Shown here: positions 1 through 8,795 of the stretch, in pieces
Layout of the letters: every line of letters starts with the position of its first letter
Position numbering within the stretch: position 1 is the first letter of the stretch
From: Streptomyces sp. CB01201
GTDB lineage: Bacteria > Actinomycetota > Actinomycetes > Streptomycetales > Streptomycetaceae
DNA: 64,000 nucleotides
Assembly: GCF_002803085.1 (NCBI RefSeq)
Contig: NZ_NNBJ01000003.1
Coordinates: forward strand, 124,001 to 188,000
Direction: 5' to 3'
The notes under the pieces: model-generated
What the model was told of the DNA's origin: nothing
The model's input: the letters and a program-made list of their open reading frames with translations, nothing else
Databases searched by the model: none
Translations under genes and position numbers: made by a program

Positions 1-780
1 GTGATCGCCGGGGCGGTCCTCTTCGTCGTGTCGATGACGCTGTGGGTGCTGTCGCTGGCGCTGATGTACGCGGCGGTCCCCGCGGTGCTCCAGGACGCGG
101 TACTGGGGCGCCGCAGCAGCTTCGGCGCGGTGTGGCGCAGGGCCTGGTCCCGGTTCCCGGCCGTGCTCGGCACCCTGATGATCCAGATGGCGGCGATGCT
201 GGTCGCGTCGTTCCTGCTCGCCGCCCTGGTGGTGACGACGGTCCTGGCGAGCTCGGGCTCCGGCCACCGCGCCCCGCCGGTCGCCCTCGTCGTGCTGTTC
301 ATCGTGGGCTTCTTCGGCCTGGTCCCGGTCGGCATCTGGCTGTGGGTGCGCTTCGCCTTCGCTCCGGCGGCCGCGGTCCTGGAGAACCAGGGGCCCGTCG
401 AGGCGCTGCGGCGTTCGGCCCGCCTGGTGGCGAACGCCTGGTGGCGCACCTTCGGCATCCTGATGCTGATCGGCATGATCAGCGGGGCGATCGGCTACTT
501 CGTGCAACTGGCGCTCGGCTACGGCGGGATCTTCGCGGCCATGCCGCTCGCCATGGCCGACGACTCGGACGGCGCCAAGGTCGCCGCCGTCGTCGTCATG
601 GTGGTGCTCTATCTGATCGGCACGGTGATCAGCCAGTTCCTGTCGGCCACGCTGCCGCAGCTCGGCGCCGGCCTGCTCTACATCGACCAGCGCATCCGCC
701 GGGAGAACCTGGCTCCCTCGCTCGTGGAGGCGGCCGGAGTCCCGCCGGTACCGACCGGCCCCGCGGACACCCGGTGGTAG
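1..780 (+). CDS. Integral membrane protein, 5'-truncated (GDPD membrane-domain-like, DUF7847 type)
   Basis: The reading frame is open from base 1, so the true start lies before the window; 259 residues and a TAG stop are visible. The visible part holds about five or six hydrophobic segments (near residues 1-30, 55-80, 95-120, 150-175 and 195-220). Before the fourth lies a short cytoplasmic-type stretch with the pattern FAPAAAVLENQGPVEALRRS. That stretch and the late Trp-rich helix resemble the membrane domain linked to glycerophosphodiester phosphodiesterases, a family of unknown biochemical role. No catalytic motif is visible. A bidirectional hairpin follows 34 bp downstream. The family call is from pattern memory only. 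Confidence 0.6.
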   Translation: MIAGAVLFVVSMTLWVLSLALMYAAVPAVLQDAVLGRRSSFGAVWRRAWSRFPAVLGTLMIQMAAMLVASFLLAALVVTTVLASSGSGHRAPPVALVVLFIVGFFGLVPVGIWLWVRFAFAPAAAVLENQGPVEALRRSARLVANAWWRTFGILMLIGMISGAIGYFVQLALGYGGIFAAMPLAMADDSDGAKVAAVVVMVVLYLIGTVISQFLSATLPQLGAGLLYIDQRIRRENLAPSLVEAAGVPPVPTGPADTRW

Positions 781-813
781 CGACGGCAGCCCACTCGGCC
801 GTCCATGCAGCCG

Positions 814-838
814 CCGGCTGAGCCACTGGCTCAGCCGG
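814..838. terminator. Hairpin between convergent genes
   Basis: A perfect 11-bp stem (814-824 with 828-838) with a 3-nt loop lies between the stop of the membrane protein (+) and the stop of the DUF3616-like gene (-). It has no T-tract, as is usual in Streptomyces, and could serve both directions. Confidence 0.7.
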
Positions 839-854
839 TCACTCAGCCGCTCAC

Positions 855-2249
855 TCAGCCGGTCACGGTGAACCAGGTGGCCCGGGACTTCTTCCACTCG
901 GCGTGGGAGAGGTCCTTGGCCTCGGTGCCGTCGCCGTAGAGGTCGGCGGATCCGTCGTCGGTGATGAACTGCGCCCTGGCCCCGGCCTGGTTCAGGTCCG
1001 GCACGTCCACCACGGCCTCCCAGCCGCCCGGGTCGCTGGTCGGCAGGTCGGCCCGCTTGACGGGGGCGTGTCCGGCGACGCCGTCCCAGGAGTAGACCGC
1101 GTACGGGTCGGAGTTGTCGTCCGCGGCCCACGACCCGGCGACGATCAGATACTGGTCGGCGGCGTTCTTGCGGATGTCACGGATGCTGAGCCCGCCGAGG
1201 TCCAGCTGGATCGCGGAGCCGAACACCGGCTTGGCGCCGCTGCCCAGCACCTTGTCGAAGTTGGTGACGGGCACGATGAGCGCCTTGCCGCCGTTCGCCG
1301 GCGGCACAAGGGGTGCCCGGAAGCCGATGTAGGCGGTGCTGGTGGAGCCCGGCGCGAACTCCAGACCCTCCACGTTGAACCCGTCGATCTGCTTGGGCAC
1401 TTGGCCGTTCGCGGTCCCGGCCGCGAACCCGAAGCGGTCCCCGTTGGAGTGGTCCCAGGCCACGAGGTCGTCCCGCAGCTTCTTGTAGGAGCCGCCGAGC
1501 GCGAGCTGGGTGGTGGCGCCCGAGCCGGTGACGGTGGTGGTGAAGACGGTGTTGCGGTCGGCCTTGTACTCGCCGTCCTTGTTGTTGCCGAGTGAGCCGG
1601 TCCAGTAGATGGTGTTGCCGACGCGGGCCGCGCCCTCGATGTCGATCTCCTTGGACACGCCGAGCTTGGAGCTGAAGTCCCAGGTCTTCACGGGCGCGCC
1701 GGAGGCCGAACGGTCGTACAGGCGCAGCGTGTTGGACTCGTCGTCGGCCACGACGGCATAGCCGCCGCCGACGTCCACGGCGGCCGAGGCGTCGCTGGAG
1801 CCGGTGAGGTAGCGGGTGTCGGCGGCGTTCCGCACGGCGGCCGAGGCCGCGTAGTGCAGCGTCTTGGTGGCGGTCTTGCCGCCGAGCCCGGTCACCTTGA
1901 TGGTGAGGTCCGTGTAGCCCTGCGCGTGCGCGGTCACGGAGAGCCGGCGGCTGCCACCGCTCCCGGTGACGCCGACGTCGCCGGTCCCGGCCACCGAGCC
2001 CTTGCTGCTGGCGGAGGCGGCCACGGTGAGCGCCGAGGCGTCGGCCCCGCTCTGCGCGACGGTCACGTCGACCACGGGGTCGCCGGTGGAGCCGACGGCC
2101 CCCGACAGGTAGGAGGCCGAGAGCGCGATGGTCGGCGTACCGTAACTCGCGGCGTGCGCCAGGGAGTTGGGGCTCAGAACGGCCAGCGTGAGAACGCCGG
2201 ACGCGGCCATGACGATCCTGGCACGGCGGGGCGATGGGCGGTGCGGCAC
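855..2249 (-). CDS. Secreted DUF3616-like protein with N-terminal Ig-like region
   Basis: 464 residues from a GTG start. Residues 1-33 form a Sec-type signal peptide (Arg-rich n-region, hydrophobic core MAASGVLTLAVL, AHA-A cleavage site). Residues about 35-130 are Ser/Thr/Gly-rich and look like a bacterial Ig-like or beta-sandwich domain. Residues about 140-464 resemble DUF3616, a propeller-like extracellular domain, with blocks such as DIEGAARVGNTIYW, NVEGLEFAPG and LGGLSIRDIRKN. Function is unknown; an extracellular binding or hydrolytic role is conceivable but not shown. It is a single transcription unit ending at the hairpin at 814-838. The family assignment is from motif memory. Confidence 0.65.
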   Translation of the reverse strand: MPHRPSPRRARIVMAASGVLTLAVLSPNSLAHAASYGTPTIALSASYLSGAVGSTGDPVVDVTVAQSGADASALTVAASASSKGSVAGTGDVGVTGSGGSRRLSVTAHAQGYTDLTIKVTGLGGKTATKTLHYAASAAVRNAADTRYLTGSSDASAAVDVGGGYAVVADDESNTLRLYDRSASGAPVKTWDFSSKLGVSKEIDIEGAARVGNTIYWTGSLGNNKDGEYKADRNTVFTTTVTGSGATTQLALGGSYKKLRDDLVAWDHSNGDRFGFAAGTANGQVPKQIDGFNVEGLEFAPGSTSTAYIGFRAPLVPPANGGKALIVPVTNFDKVLGSGAKPVFGSAIQLDLGGLSIRDIRKNAADQYLIVAGSWAADDNSDPYAVYSWDGVAGHAPVKRADLPTSDPGGWEAVVDVPDLNQAGARAQFITDDGSADLYGDGTEAKDLSHAEWKKSRATWFTVTG

Positions 2250-2341
2250 GGGGGTGGCCTCTCGTCGGCGGGGGTGTCGACGAGTAGGTTCCGGTCACCG
2301 CGCCAATTACGGGCGTACGCCACGGATACACCGGGCGAACG

Positions 2342-2707
2342 TCAGTCGATCAGGCTCCGCTTGGGCCGCAGCACACAGAACTCGTTGCCCTCGGGGTCCG
2401 CGAGCACCACGAAGGTCACGTCCGGCCCCTGCCCCACGTCCACCCGCCGCGCCCCGAGCCCGATGATCCGCTCGACCTCGGCGGCGTGGTCATCGGGGTT
2501 GAGGTCGAGGTGCAGCCGGTTCTTGACGCTCTTGCGCTCGGGCACCGGCAGGAAACACATCCCCGGATACGCCGTCTCGTCCGCCCCGATGACGATCTCC
2601 TCCGGGTCCTCGAACAGGACCTTCCAGTCCAGGACTTGACACCAGAAGCGGGCCAGGGCGGGCAGATCATGGGCATCGACGGCAAGGTGGTACATGGAAA
2701 CGGCCAT
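2342..2707 (-). CDS. VOC-family (glyoxalase/bleomycin-resistance fold) protein
   Basis: 121 residues starting MAVSMYHLAVDAHDLPALARFWCQVLDW, the usual opening of a small VOC-superfamily protein. The second half (LHLDLNPDD ... FVVLADPEGNEFCVL) carries the typical DPEGNEFC strand that places a metal-binding Glu. Such proteins are dimeric metal-dependent enzymes or ligand-sequestering proteins; the substrate cannot be read from sequence. An in-frame GTG exists 15 nt upstream. I prefer the ATG because a CAGACT box lies 6 nt before it, the spacing expected for a leaderless message. It stands alone between the suf operon terminator and the DUF3616 gene. Confidence 0.75.
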   Translation of the reverse strand: MAVSMYHLAVDAHDLPALARFWCQVLDWKVLFEDPEEIVIGADETAYPGMCFLPVPERKSVKNRLHLDLNPDDHAAEVERIIGLGARRVDVGQGPDVTFVVLADPEGNEFCVLRPKRSLID

Positions 2708-2822
2708 ACCCGCAGTCTGCACCAGCCGATGAGCGGGCGCGCGCGCACTCCCGACGCCATCCGGACCGGGCGGACCTCCCGGAACGCCGCCTCATCCGCC
2801 TGACCGGCGCCCTGTGACACGC

Positions 2823-2857
2823 CGAAGCCCCCGGCACCGATGGCACCGGGGGCTTCG
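2823..2857 (-). terminator. suf operon terminator hairpin
   Basis: Two exact 12-bp arms (2823-2834 and 2846-2857) sit 16 bp beyond the stop codon of the last suf-operon gene. The 11-nt loop can add a short CC/GG pair. Confidence 0.75.
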
Positions 2858-2872
2858 ACCGACAACGGGGGC

Positions 2873-3211
2873 TCAGACGTTGAAGCCCAGGGCGCGCAGC
2901 TGCTCGCGGCCGTCGTCGGTGATCTTGTCGGGGCCCCACGGCGGCATCCAGACCCAGTTGATCTTCAGTTCGCTGGCGATGCCGTCGGTCGCGGACTTCG
3001 CCTGGTCCTCGATCACATCGGTCAGCGGGCAGGCCGCCGACGTCAGGGTCATGTCCAGCGTGACGACGTTAGAGTCGTCGATGTGGATGCCGTAGATCAG
3101 GCCGAGGTTGACGACGTCGATGCCCAGCTCGGGGTCGACGACGTCGTACAGCGCCTCGCGGATCTCTTCTTCGGTCGCCGGCTTGATCGCCGCCTGTGCG
3201 TTCTCGGTCAT
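2873..3211 (-). CDS. sufT: SufT-like metal-sulfur cluster assembly factor (DUF59/MIP18 family)
   Basis: 112 residues with the DUF59 core: EALYDVVDPELGIDVVNLGLIYGI, then a VTLDMTLTSAACPLTDVI segment carrying the conserved Cys. These proteins help transfer or mature Fe-S clusters in the cytosol; actinobacterial suf operons usually end with one. It is translationally coupled to sufU: its ATG overlaps the sufU stop by 4 nt. The terminator hairpin at 2823-2857 follows. The name sufT is used for the position and domain, since orthology to the characterised SufT was not tested. Confidence 0.85.
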   Translation of the reverse strand: MTENAQAAIKPATEEEIREALYDVVDPELGIDVVNLGLIYGIHIDDSNVVTLDMTLTSAACPLTDVIEDQAKSATDGIASELKINWVWMPPWGPDKITDDGREQLRALGFNV

Positions 3212-3672
3212 GCCGTCTTCCTTTCGGCGACGTCACCCAGAGCCTGGGCCGTCGCGTCCTTCCACGCCATCCAGCTCAGCAGAGCACACTTGACGCGGGC
3301 GGGGTACTTGGAGACGCCGGCGAAGGCCACCGCGTCCTCCAGGACCTCCTCCATCGCGTCGTCCGGCTCCAGCTGGCCCTTCGACTGCATCAGCTCCAGG
3401 AAGGTCTCCTGGATCCGCTGCGCCTCGGTCAGGTCCTTGCCGACCAGGAGGTCGTTGAGGACCGAGGCGCTGGCCTGGCTGATGGAGCAGCCCTGGCCCT
3501 CGTACGAGACGTCCTCGATGCGCGAACCGTCGTACTTCACCCGCAGGGTGATCTCGTCACCACACGTCGGGTTCACGTGGTGCACCTCGGCGTCACCGTC
3601 CCGCAAGCCCCGGCCGTGCGGGTGCTTGTAGTGGTCCAGGATGACGTCCTGGTACATCGAATCAAGCTTCAC
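3208..3672 (-). CDS. sufU: SufU, zinc-dependent sulfur acceptor for SufS
   Basis: 154 residues, normal for SUF-type NifU-like proteins. The three conserved Cys of the zinc/sulfur-accepting site are C37 (NPTCGDE), C62 (GQGCSIS) and C129 (RVKCALL), with D39 as the usual fourth zinc ligand. In Gram-positive bacteria SufU accepts persulfide sulfur from SufS and passes it to SufBCD. It is separated from sufS by 100 bp that contain a short GC-rich hairpin, so its expression may be uncoupled from the upstream genes. It overlaps sufT by 4 nt. Confidence 0.93.
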   Translation of the reverse strand: MKLDSMYQDVILDHYKHPHGRGLRDGDAEVHHVNPTCGDEITLRVKYDGSRIEDVSYEGQGCSISQASASVLNDLLVGKDLTEAQRIQETFLELMQSKGQLEPDDAMEEVLEDAVAFAGVSKYPARVKCALLSWMAWKDATAQALGDVAERKTA

Positions 3673-3730
3673 AGTGACTTACCTCGCGTCCTCGCGTCCT
3701 CTGGCGTGACGTGCCCTACGGGCCGGGGGT

Positions 3731-3748
3731 CCGGGGGGTGTCCCCCGG
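3731..3748 (-). other. GC-rich hairpin in the sufS-sufU gap
   Basis: A 7-bp stem with a 4-nt loop (3731-3737 with 3742-3748) is preceded by a near-copy of its left arm at 3723-3729. It lies in the only sizeable gap of the operon downstream of sufS and could act in partial termination or mRNA processing. Confidence 0.4.
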
Positions 3749-3772
3749 GAAAGCACAGCACGTCGGTAACCC

Positions 3773-5044
3773 CTAGCCGAAGAAGTTTCGTACGTGCTCC
3801 AGACCGTCCACCAGGGCGTCGACCTCGGCGGGCGTGGAGTACAGATAGAAAGACGCTCGCGTGGTCGCGGGAATTCCGTAGCGCAGGCAGACCGGGCGCG
3901 CGCAGTGGTGGCCGACGCGGACCGCGATGCCCTCCTCGTCGAGGACCTGGCCCACGTCGTGCGGGTGGATGTCACCGAGCGTGAAGGAGATAGCCGCCCC
4001 GCGGTCCTCGGCCGTGGTGGGGCCGATGATCCGCAGGTCGGGCACCTCAAGGAGGCGCTGGACCGCGTACTCCGTGATCGCGTGCTCATGCGCGGCGATC
4101 TTGTCCATGCCGATCGACGACAGGTAGTCCACGGCCGCGCCCAGGCCCACGGCCTGCGCGATCGGGGGCGTGCCCGCCTCGAACTTGTGCGGCGCCGGGG
4201 CGTAGGTGGAGGAGTGCATCGAGACCGTCTCGATCATCTCGCCGCCGCCCAGGAACGGCGGCAGGTCCTCCAGGAGCTCCTGGCGGCCCCACAGGACGCC
4301 GATGCCGGTCGGGCCGCACATCTTGTGGCCGGTGAAGGCCACGAAGTCGGCCTGCAGCGCCTGCACGTCGAGCGGCATGTGCGGGGCGGCCTGCGAGGCG
4401 TCGATGCAGACCAGCGCGCCGACCTGCTGCGCACGGCGGACGATCGCCTCGACCGGGTTCTGGGTGCCGAGCAGGTTGGAGACCAGCGTGAAGGAGACGA
4501 TCTTCGTCTTCTCGGTGATGATCTCGTTGATGTTCGACAGGTCGAGCCGGCCGTCGTCGGTCAGGCCGAACCACTTCAGCTTCGCGCCGGTGCGCTGCGA
4601 GAGCAGCTGCCACGGAACGATGTTGGAGTGGTGCTCCATCTCCGTGATGACGATCTCGGTCTCGCTGTCCACGCGGTAGGGCTCGTCGGCCCAACCCAGC
4701 ATGTTGGCAACGAGGTTGAGCGACTCCGAGGCGTTCTTGGTGAAGATGACCTCGTCGCGGCTCGGCGCGTTGATGAACCGGGCGACCTTGTCACGGGCGC
4801 CCTCGTACAGCGCCGTGGCCTCCTCGGCGACCAGGTACACGCCGCGGTGCACATTGGCGTTGTGCTGCTCGTAGTACTCGTTGAGCGCGTCGAGCACCTG
4901 GCGCGGCTTCTGCGAAGTCGCGGCGCTGTCGAGGTAGACGATCTTCTTCCCGTCGTGGACCACACGGTCCAGCAAGGGGAAGTCCTTGCGGATCGCCTCG
5001 TCCAGGAGAGCGGACTTGGTGAGGAGGCCCGGCAGCTGTGTCAC
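3773..5044 (-). CDS. sufS: SufS cysteine desulfurase
   Basis: 423 residues. This PLP enzyme takes sulfur from L-cysteine to form a persulfide for Fe-S assembly. The PLP lysine is K241 in FTGHKMCGP; the catalytic Cys is C381 in VGHHCARPVCLRYG, on the short loop typical of SufS (class II). The HHSN block near residue 138 and RGVYLVAEEAT near 67 are also family hallmarks. The GTG start overlaps the sufC stop (GTGA), so it is translationally coupled. It works with SufU and the SufBCD scaffold encoded beside it. Confidence 0.96.
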   Translation of the reverse strand: MTQLPGLLTKSALLDEAIRKDFPLLDRVVHDGKKIVYLDSAATSQKPRQVLDALNEYYEQHNANVHRGVYLVAEEATALYEGARDKVARFINAPSRDEVIFTKNASESLNLVANMLGWADEPYRVDSETEIVITEMEHHSNIVPWQLLSQRTGAKLKWFGLTDDGRLDLSNINEIITEKTKIVSFTLVSNLLGTQNPVEAIVRRAQQVGALVCIDASQAAPHMPLDVQALQADFVAFTGHKMCGPTGIGVLWGRQELLEDLPPFLGGGEMIETVSMHSSTYAPAPHKFEAGTPPIAQAVGLGAAVDYLSSIGMDKIAAHEHAITEYAVQRLLEVPDLRIIGPTTAEDRGAAISFTLGDIHPHDVGQVLDEEGIAVRVGHHCARPVCLRYGIPATTRASFYLYSTPAEVDALVDGLEHVRNFFG

Positions 5045-5805
5045 TCGGAAGCGCCACCCTTCGTGTACGACGCGTAGCCCTCGGCCTCAAGCTTGTCGGC
5101 CAGCTCGGCGCCGCCGGACTCGACGATGCGGCCGGCCGCGAAGACGTGGACGTAGTCGGGCTTGATGTAGCGCAGGATGCGCGTGTAGTGGGTCACCAGG
5201 AGGGTGCCGACCTCGCCGTTCTCACGGACGCGGTTGATGCCCTCGGAAACCTGGCGCAGCGCGTCGACGTCGAGGCCGGAGTCGGTCTCGTCGAGGATCG
5301 CGATCTTCGGCTTGAGGAGCTCCAGCTGGAGGATCTCGTGGCGCTTCTTCTCACCGCCGGAGAAGCCCTCGTTGACGTTGCGCTCGGCGAAGGCCGGGTC
5401 CATCTGGAGCTGCTCCATCGCGGACTTGACCTCCTTCACCCAGGTGCGCAGCTTGGGCGCCTCGCCGCGGATCGCGGTGGCCGAGGTGCGCAGGAAGTTG
5501 GAGACCGAGACACCGGGGACCTCGACCGGGTACTGCATGGCGAGGAACACGCCGGCGCGGGCGCGCTCGTCGACGGACATCTCCAGGACGTCCTCGCCGT
5601 CGAGCGTGACGGTGCCGCTGGTGATCGTGTACTTGGGGTGCCCGGCCAGCGAGTACGCCAGGGTGGACTTGCCGGAGCCGTTGGGGCCCATGATGGCGTG
5701 GGTCTCGCCCTGCTTCACGGTCAGGTCGACGCCCTTGAGGATCTCCTTCGTACCGTTCTCGGTGTCGACGGAGACGTGCAGGTCGCGGATTTCAAGCGTT
5801 GCCAT
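5041..5805 (-). CDS. sufC: SufC, ABC-type ATPase of the SufBCD scaffold
   Basis: 254 residues from ATG (MATLEIRDLHV), the usual SufC beginning; an upstream in-frame extension is not needed. Walker A is GPNGSGKST at residues 40-48. A SGGEKKR signature and an AILDETDSGLD Walker B follow. SufC drives conformational change of SufB-SufD during cluster assembly in the cytosol. It lies 7 bp downstream of the Rieske gene and overlaps sufS by 4 nt. Confidence 0.96.
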   Translation of the reverse strand: MATLEIRDLHVSVDTENGTKEILKGVDLTVKQGETHAIMGPNGSGKSTLAYSLAGHPKYTITSGTVTLDGEDVLEMSVDERARAGVFLAMQYPVEVPGVSVSNFLRTSATAIRGEAPKLRTWVKEVKSAMEQLQMDPAFAERNVNEGFSGGEKKRHEILQLELLKPKIAILDETDSGLDVDALRQVSEGINRVRENGEVGTLLVTHYTRILRYIKPDYVHVFAAGRIVESGGAELADKLEAEGYASYTKGGASE

Positions 5806-5812
5806 GGGGAAC

Positions 5813-6130
5813 TCAGGACTCCTGGGTGACGGAGACGAGCACATCGTCCCCTTGGATCTGTACGGGGTATACGGGCACGGGGCGCGTCGCGGGGAGGCCG
5901 GACGGCTTGCCGGTGCGGAGGTCGAAGCTGGAGCCGTGCAGCCAGCACTCGATGGCGCAGTCCTCGACCTCGCCCTCCGAGAGCGACACGTTCGCGTGCG
6001 AGCAGATGTCGTTGATCGCGAACACCTCGCCCTCGGTCTTGACGAGGGACACCGGCGTGCCGTCGATCTCCACCCGCTTGGGGGTGTCGCTCTCCAGCTC
6101 GCTCAGCGCACAGGCTTTGACGAAGGCCAT
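5813..6130 (-). CDS. Rieske-type ferredoxin of the suf operon
   Basis: 105 residues. Two cluster-binding motifs are visible, CSH near residue 43 and CWLHG near residue 62, the non-heme (bacterial dioxygenase/nitrite reductase small subunit) Rieske pattern. No signal peptide is present, so it is cytosolic. Its ATG overlaps the sufD TGA by one base (TGATG). A Rieske protein inside the operon is common in actinobacteria; it may supply electrons for assembly or be a client. Its role is not established by the sequence. Confidence 0.9.
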   Translation of the reverse strand: MAFVKACALSELESDTPKRVEIDGTPVSLVKTEGEVFAINDICSHANVSLSEGEVEDCAIECWLHGSSFDLRTGKPSGLPATRPVPVYPVQIQGDDVLVSVTQES

Positions 6131-7311
6131 CAGACGGAAGCCTCCAGCTCCGTCTCGATCTTGGCGAGCAGGCGCTCCTCGACGTCCGGCAGACCGATCT
6201 GCTGGACGAGCTCCGCGAAGAAGCCGCGCACGACCAGGCGCCGGGCCTCGGACGCCGGGATGCCGCGGGACATCAGGTAGAAGAGCTGCTCGTCGTCGAA
6301 GCGGCCGGTGGCGGACGCGTGACCGGCGCCGGCGATCTCGCCGGTCTCGATCTCCAGGTTCGGCACCGAGTCGACGCGGGCGCCGTCGGTCAGAACCAGG
6401 TTGCGGTTCATCTCGTAGGTGTCCGTGCCCTCGGCCGCGGCCTGGATGAGGACGTCCCCGATCCACACGGCGTGCGCGTCGTCGCCCTGGAGGGCGCCCT
6501 TGTACACGGCGTTGGACTTGCAGTGCGGGGTGTTGTGGTCGACCAGGAGGCGGTGCTCCTGGTGCTGGCCCTTGTCGGTGAAGTACAGGCCGAACAGCTC
6601 GGCCTCACCGCCGGTGCCCGCGTAGGCGACCCGCGGGTGCAGCCGCACCAGGTCGCCGCCGAAGGTGACCACGAAGGACTTGAAGGTGGCGTCGCGGCCG
6701 ATCAGCGCGTTGTGCTGGGCGACGTGGACGGCCTTGTCGTCCCAGTCCTGCACGGAGACGACGGTCAGCTTGGCGCCGTCACCGAGGACATAGTCGACGT
6801 TGGCAGCGAGCACCGCGTCACCGGTGTGGTCGATGACCACGACGGCCTCGGCGAACGCGCCGAGCTCGACGACCTGGTGGCCGTAGGCCACGCCGCCCTC
6901 GCCGTGCACGGCGATCCGGATCGGCTCGGTGAGCACGGTGTCCTTGGGGACGGTCACGACCGAGGCCTTGTCGAAGGACGAGTACGCCTGGGCCGCGACG
7001 CGGTCCGCCGGCGTGCCGGCCCGGCCGAGCCGGGCGTCCTCGCGCCCGACGGTCTCGACGAGGACGCCCTCGGGTGCCTCGACGGCGACCTTCACACCGT
7101 CACCGGTGGCGACGGCGGTGCCGTCGTGCAGCCCGCGCAGCCGCTCCAGCGGCGTGAACCGCCACTCCTCCTCGCGGCCGTGCGGGACCGGGAAGTCACC
7201 GACGTCGAAGGACGGGGGGGCGCTCATGCGGGTGGCGACGGTCGACTCGGCGGCCACCGCGATGGATCCGGCCGTGGTCGAACCGACCGGGATGTTCTGG
7301 GCCTCAGCCAT
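6130..7311 (-). CDS. sufD: SufD, scaffold subunit of the SufBCD complex
   Basis: 393 residues, a SufBD-family beta-helix protein. The N-terminal FPVPHGREEEWRFTPLERLRG block and the C-terminal [27 protein letters not shown] block are diagnostic. HNTPHCKSNAVYKG near residue 245 contains the conserved SufD His. It forms a heterodimer with SufB on which clusters are built. It is 62 bp downstream of sufB and overlaps the Rieske gene by one base. Confidence 0.95.
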   Translation of the reverse strand: MAEAQNIPVGSTTAGSIAVAAESTVATRMSAPPSFDVGDFPVPHGREEEWRFTPLERLRGLHDGTAVATGDGVKVAVEAPEGVLVETVGREDARLGRAGTPADRVAAQAYSSFDKASVVTVPKDTVLTEPIRIAVHGEGGVAYGHQVVELGAFAEAVVVIDHTGDAVLAANVDYVLGDGAKLTVVSVQDWDDKAVHVAQHNALIGRDATFKSFVVTFGGDLVRLHPRVAYAGTGGEAELFGLYFTDKGQHQEHRLLVDHNTPHCKSNAVYKGALQGDDAHAVWIGDVLIQAAAEGTDTYEMNRNLVLTDGARVDSVPNLEIETGEIAGAGHASATGRFDDEQLFYLMSRGIPASEARRLVVRGFFAELVQQIGLPDVEERLLAKIETELEASV

Positions 7312-7373
7312 GGCTGTCGTAGTGCTCTCTTCCTGAATCAGAATCTGCTCAACTGCCGGACGGGGGACGGTCG

Positions 7374-8795
7374 TTATCCGACCGAGCCCTCCATCTGCAG
7401 CTCGATCAGCCGGTTGAGCTCAAGGGCGTACTCCATGGGGAGCTCCTTGGCGATCGGCTCGACGAAGCCGCGCACGATCATGGCCATCGCCTCGAACTCG
7501 GTCAGACCGCGGCTCATCAGGTAGAAGAGCTGGTCCTCGGAGACCTTGGAGACGGTCGCCTCGTGGCCCATGGACACGTCGTCCTCGCGGACGTCCACGT
7601 AGGGGTACGTGTCCGAGCGGGAGATCGTGTCGACGAGCAGCGCGTCGCAGAGCACGTTCGACTTGGAGCCGTGGGCACCCTCGCCGATCTCGACGAGACC
7701 GCGGTAGGAGGTGCGGCCGCCGCCTCGCGCCACCGACTTGGAGACGATGTTCGAGGAGGTGTTCGGCGCCATGTGGACCATCTTGGAGCCGGCGTCCTGG
7801 TGCTGGCCCTCGCCCGCGAAGGCGATGGAGAGCGTCTCGCCCTTGGCGTGCTCGCCCATCAGGTAGACGGCCGGGTACTTCATCGTCACCTTGGAGCCGA
7901 TGTTGCCGTCGACCCACTCCATGGTCGCGCCCTCGTACGCCACGGCACGCTTGGTGACCAGGTTGTAGACGTTGTTCGACCAGTTCTGGATGGTCGTGTA
8001 GCGGCAGCGGCCGCCCTTCTTGACAATGATCTCGACCACGGCGCTGTGCAGCGAGTCCGAGGAGTAGATCGGGGCGGTGCAGCCCTCGACGTAGTGGACG
8101 TACGCGTCCTCGTCGACGATGATCAGCGTCCGCTCGAACTGGCCCATGTTCTCCGTGTTGATGCGGAAGTAGGCCTGGAGCGGGATGTCGACGTGGACGC
8201 CCTTGGGCACGTAGATGAACGAGCCGCCGGACCACACCGCGCTGTTCAGCGAGGCGAACTTGTTGTCGCCGACCGGGATGACCGTGCCGAAGTACTCCTG
8301 GAAGAGCTCGGGGTGCTCCTTCAGGGCGGTGTCGGTGTCGAGGAAGATGACGCCCTGCTCCTCCAGGTCCTCACGGATCTGGTGGTAGACGACCTCGGAC
8401 TCGTACTGGGCCGCGACACCGGCCACCAGGCGCTGCTTCTCCGCCTCGGGGATGCCGAGCTTGTCGTACGTGTTCTTGATGTCCTCGGGCAGGTCCTCCC
8501 AGGACTCCGCCTGCTTCTCCGTGGAGCGCACGAAGTACTTGATGTTGTCGAAGTCGATGCCCGAGAGGTCCGAGCCCCAGTTCGGCATGGGCTTCTTGTC
8601 GAACAGGCGCAGGCCCTTGAGGCGCAGCTTCAGCATCCACTCCGGCTCGGACTTCTTCTGCGAGATGTCGCGGACGACAGCCTCGGAGAGTCCGCGCTTG
8701 GCAGCGGCGCCGGCCGCGTCGGAGTCGGCCCAGCCGAATTCGTACGTACCCAGGCCCTCAAGTTCGGGGTGGGCAGTCTCCGTGGGGAGCGTCAT
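7374..8795 (-). CDS. sufB: SufB, scaffold subunit of the SufBCD complex
   Basis: 473 residues from ATG ([16 protein letters not shown]), with GGAGG about 10 nt upstream. The whole SufB core is present: [12 protein letters not shown]-type N-terminus, [34 protein letters not shown], and the C-terminal [12 protein letters not shown]. Cys405-type client/scaffold residues lie in SNVLCDALL. There is no intein. Its ATG overlaps the sufR stop (ATGA), so repressor and first structural gene are coupled. Confidence 0.97.
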   Translation of the reverse strand: MTLPTETAHPELEGLGTYEFGWADSDAAGAAAKRGLSEAVVRDISQKKSEPEWMLKLRLKGLRLFDKKPMPNWGSDLSGIDFDNIKYFVRSTEKQAESWEDLPEDIKNTYDKLGIPEAEKQRLVAGVAAQYESEVVYHQIREDLEEQGVIFLDTDTALKEHPELFQEYFGTVIPVGDNKFASLNSAVWSGGSFIYVPKGVHVDIPLQAYFRINTENMGQFERTLIIVDEDAYVHYVEGCTAPIYSSDSLHSAVVEIIVKKGGRCRYTTIQNWSNNVYNLVTKRAVAYEGATMEWVDGNIGSKVTMKYPAVYLMGEHAKGETLSIAFAGEGQHQDAGSKMVHMAPNTSSNIVSKSVARGGGRTSYRGLVEIGEGAHGSKSNVLCDALLVDTISRSDTYPYVDVREDDVSMGHEATVSKVSEDQLFYLMSRGLTEFEAMAMIVRGFVEPIAKELPMEYALELNRLIELQMEGSVG

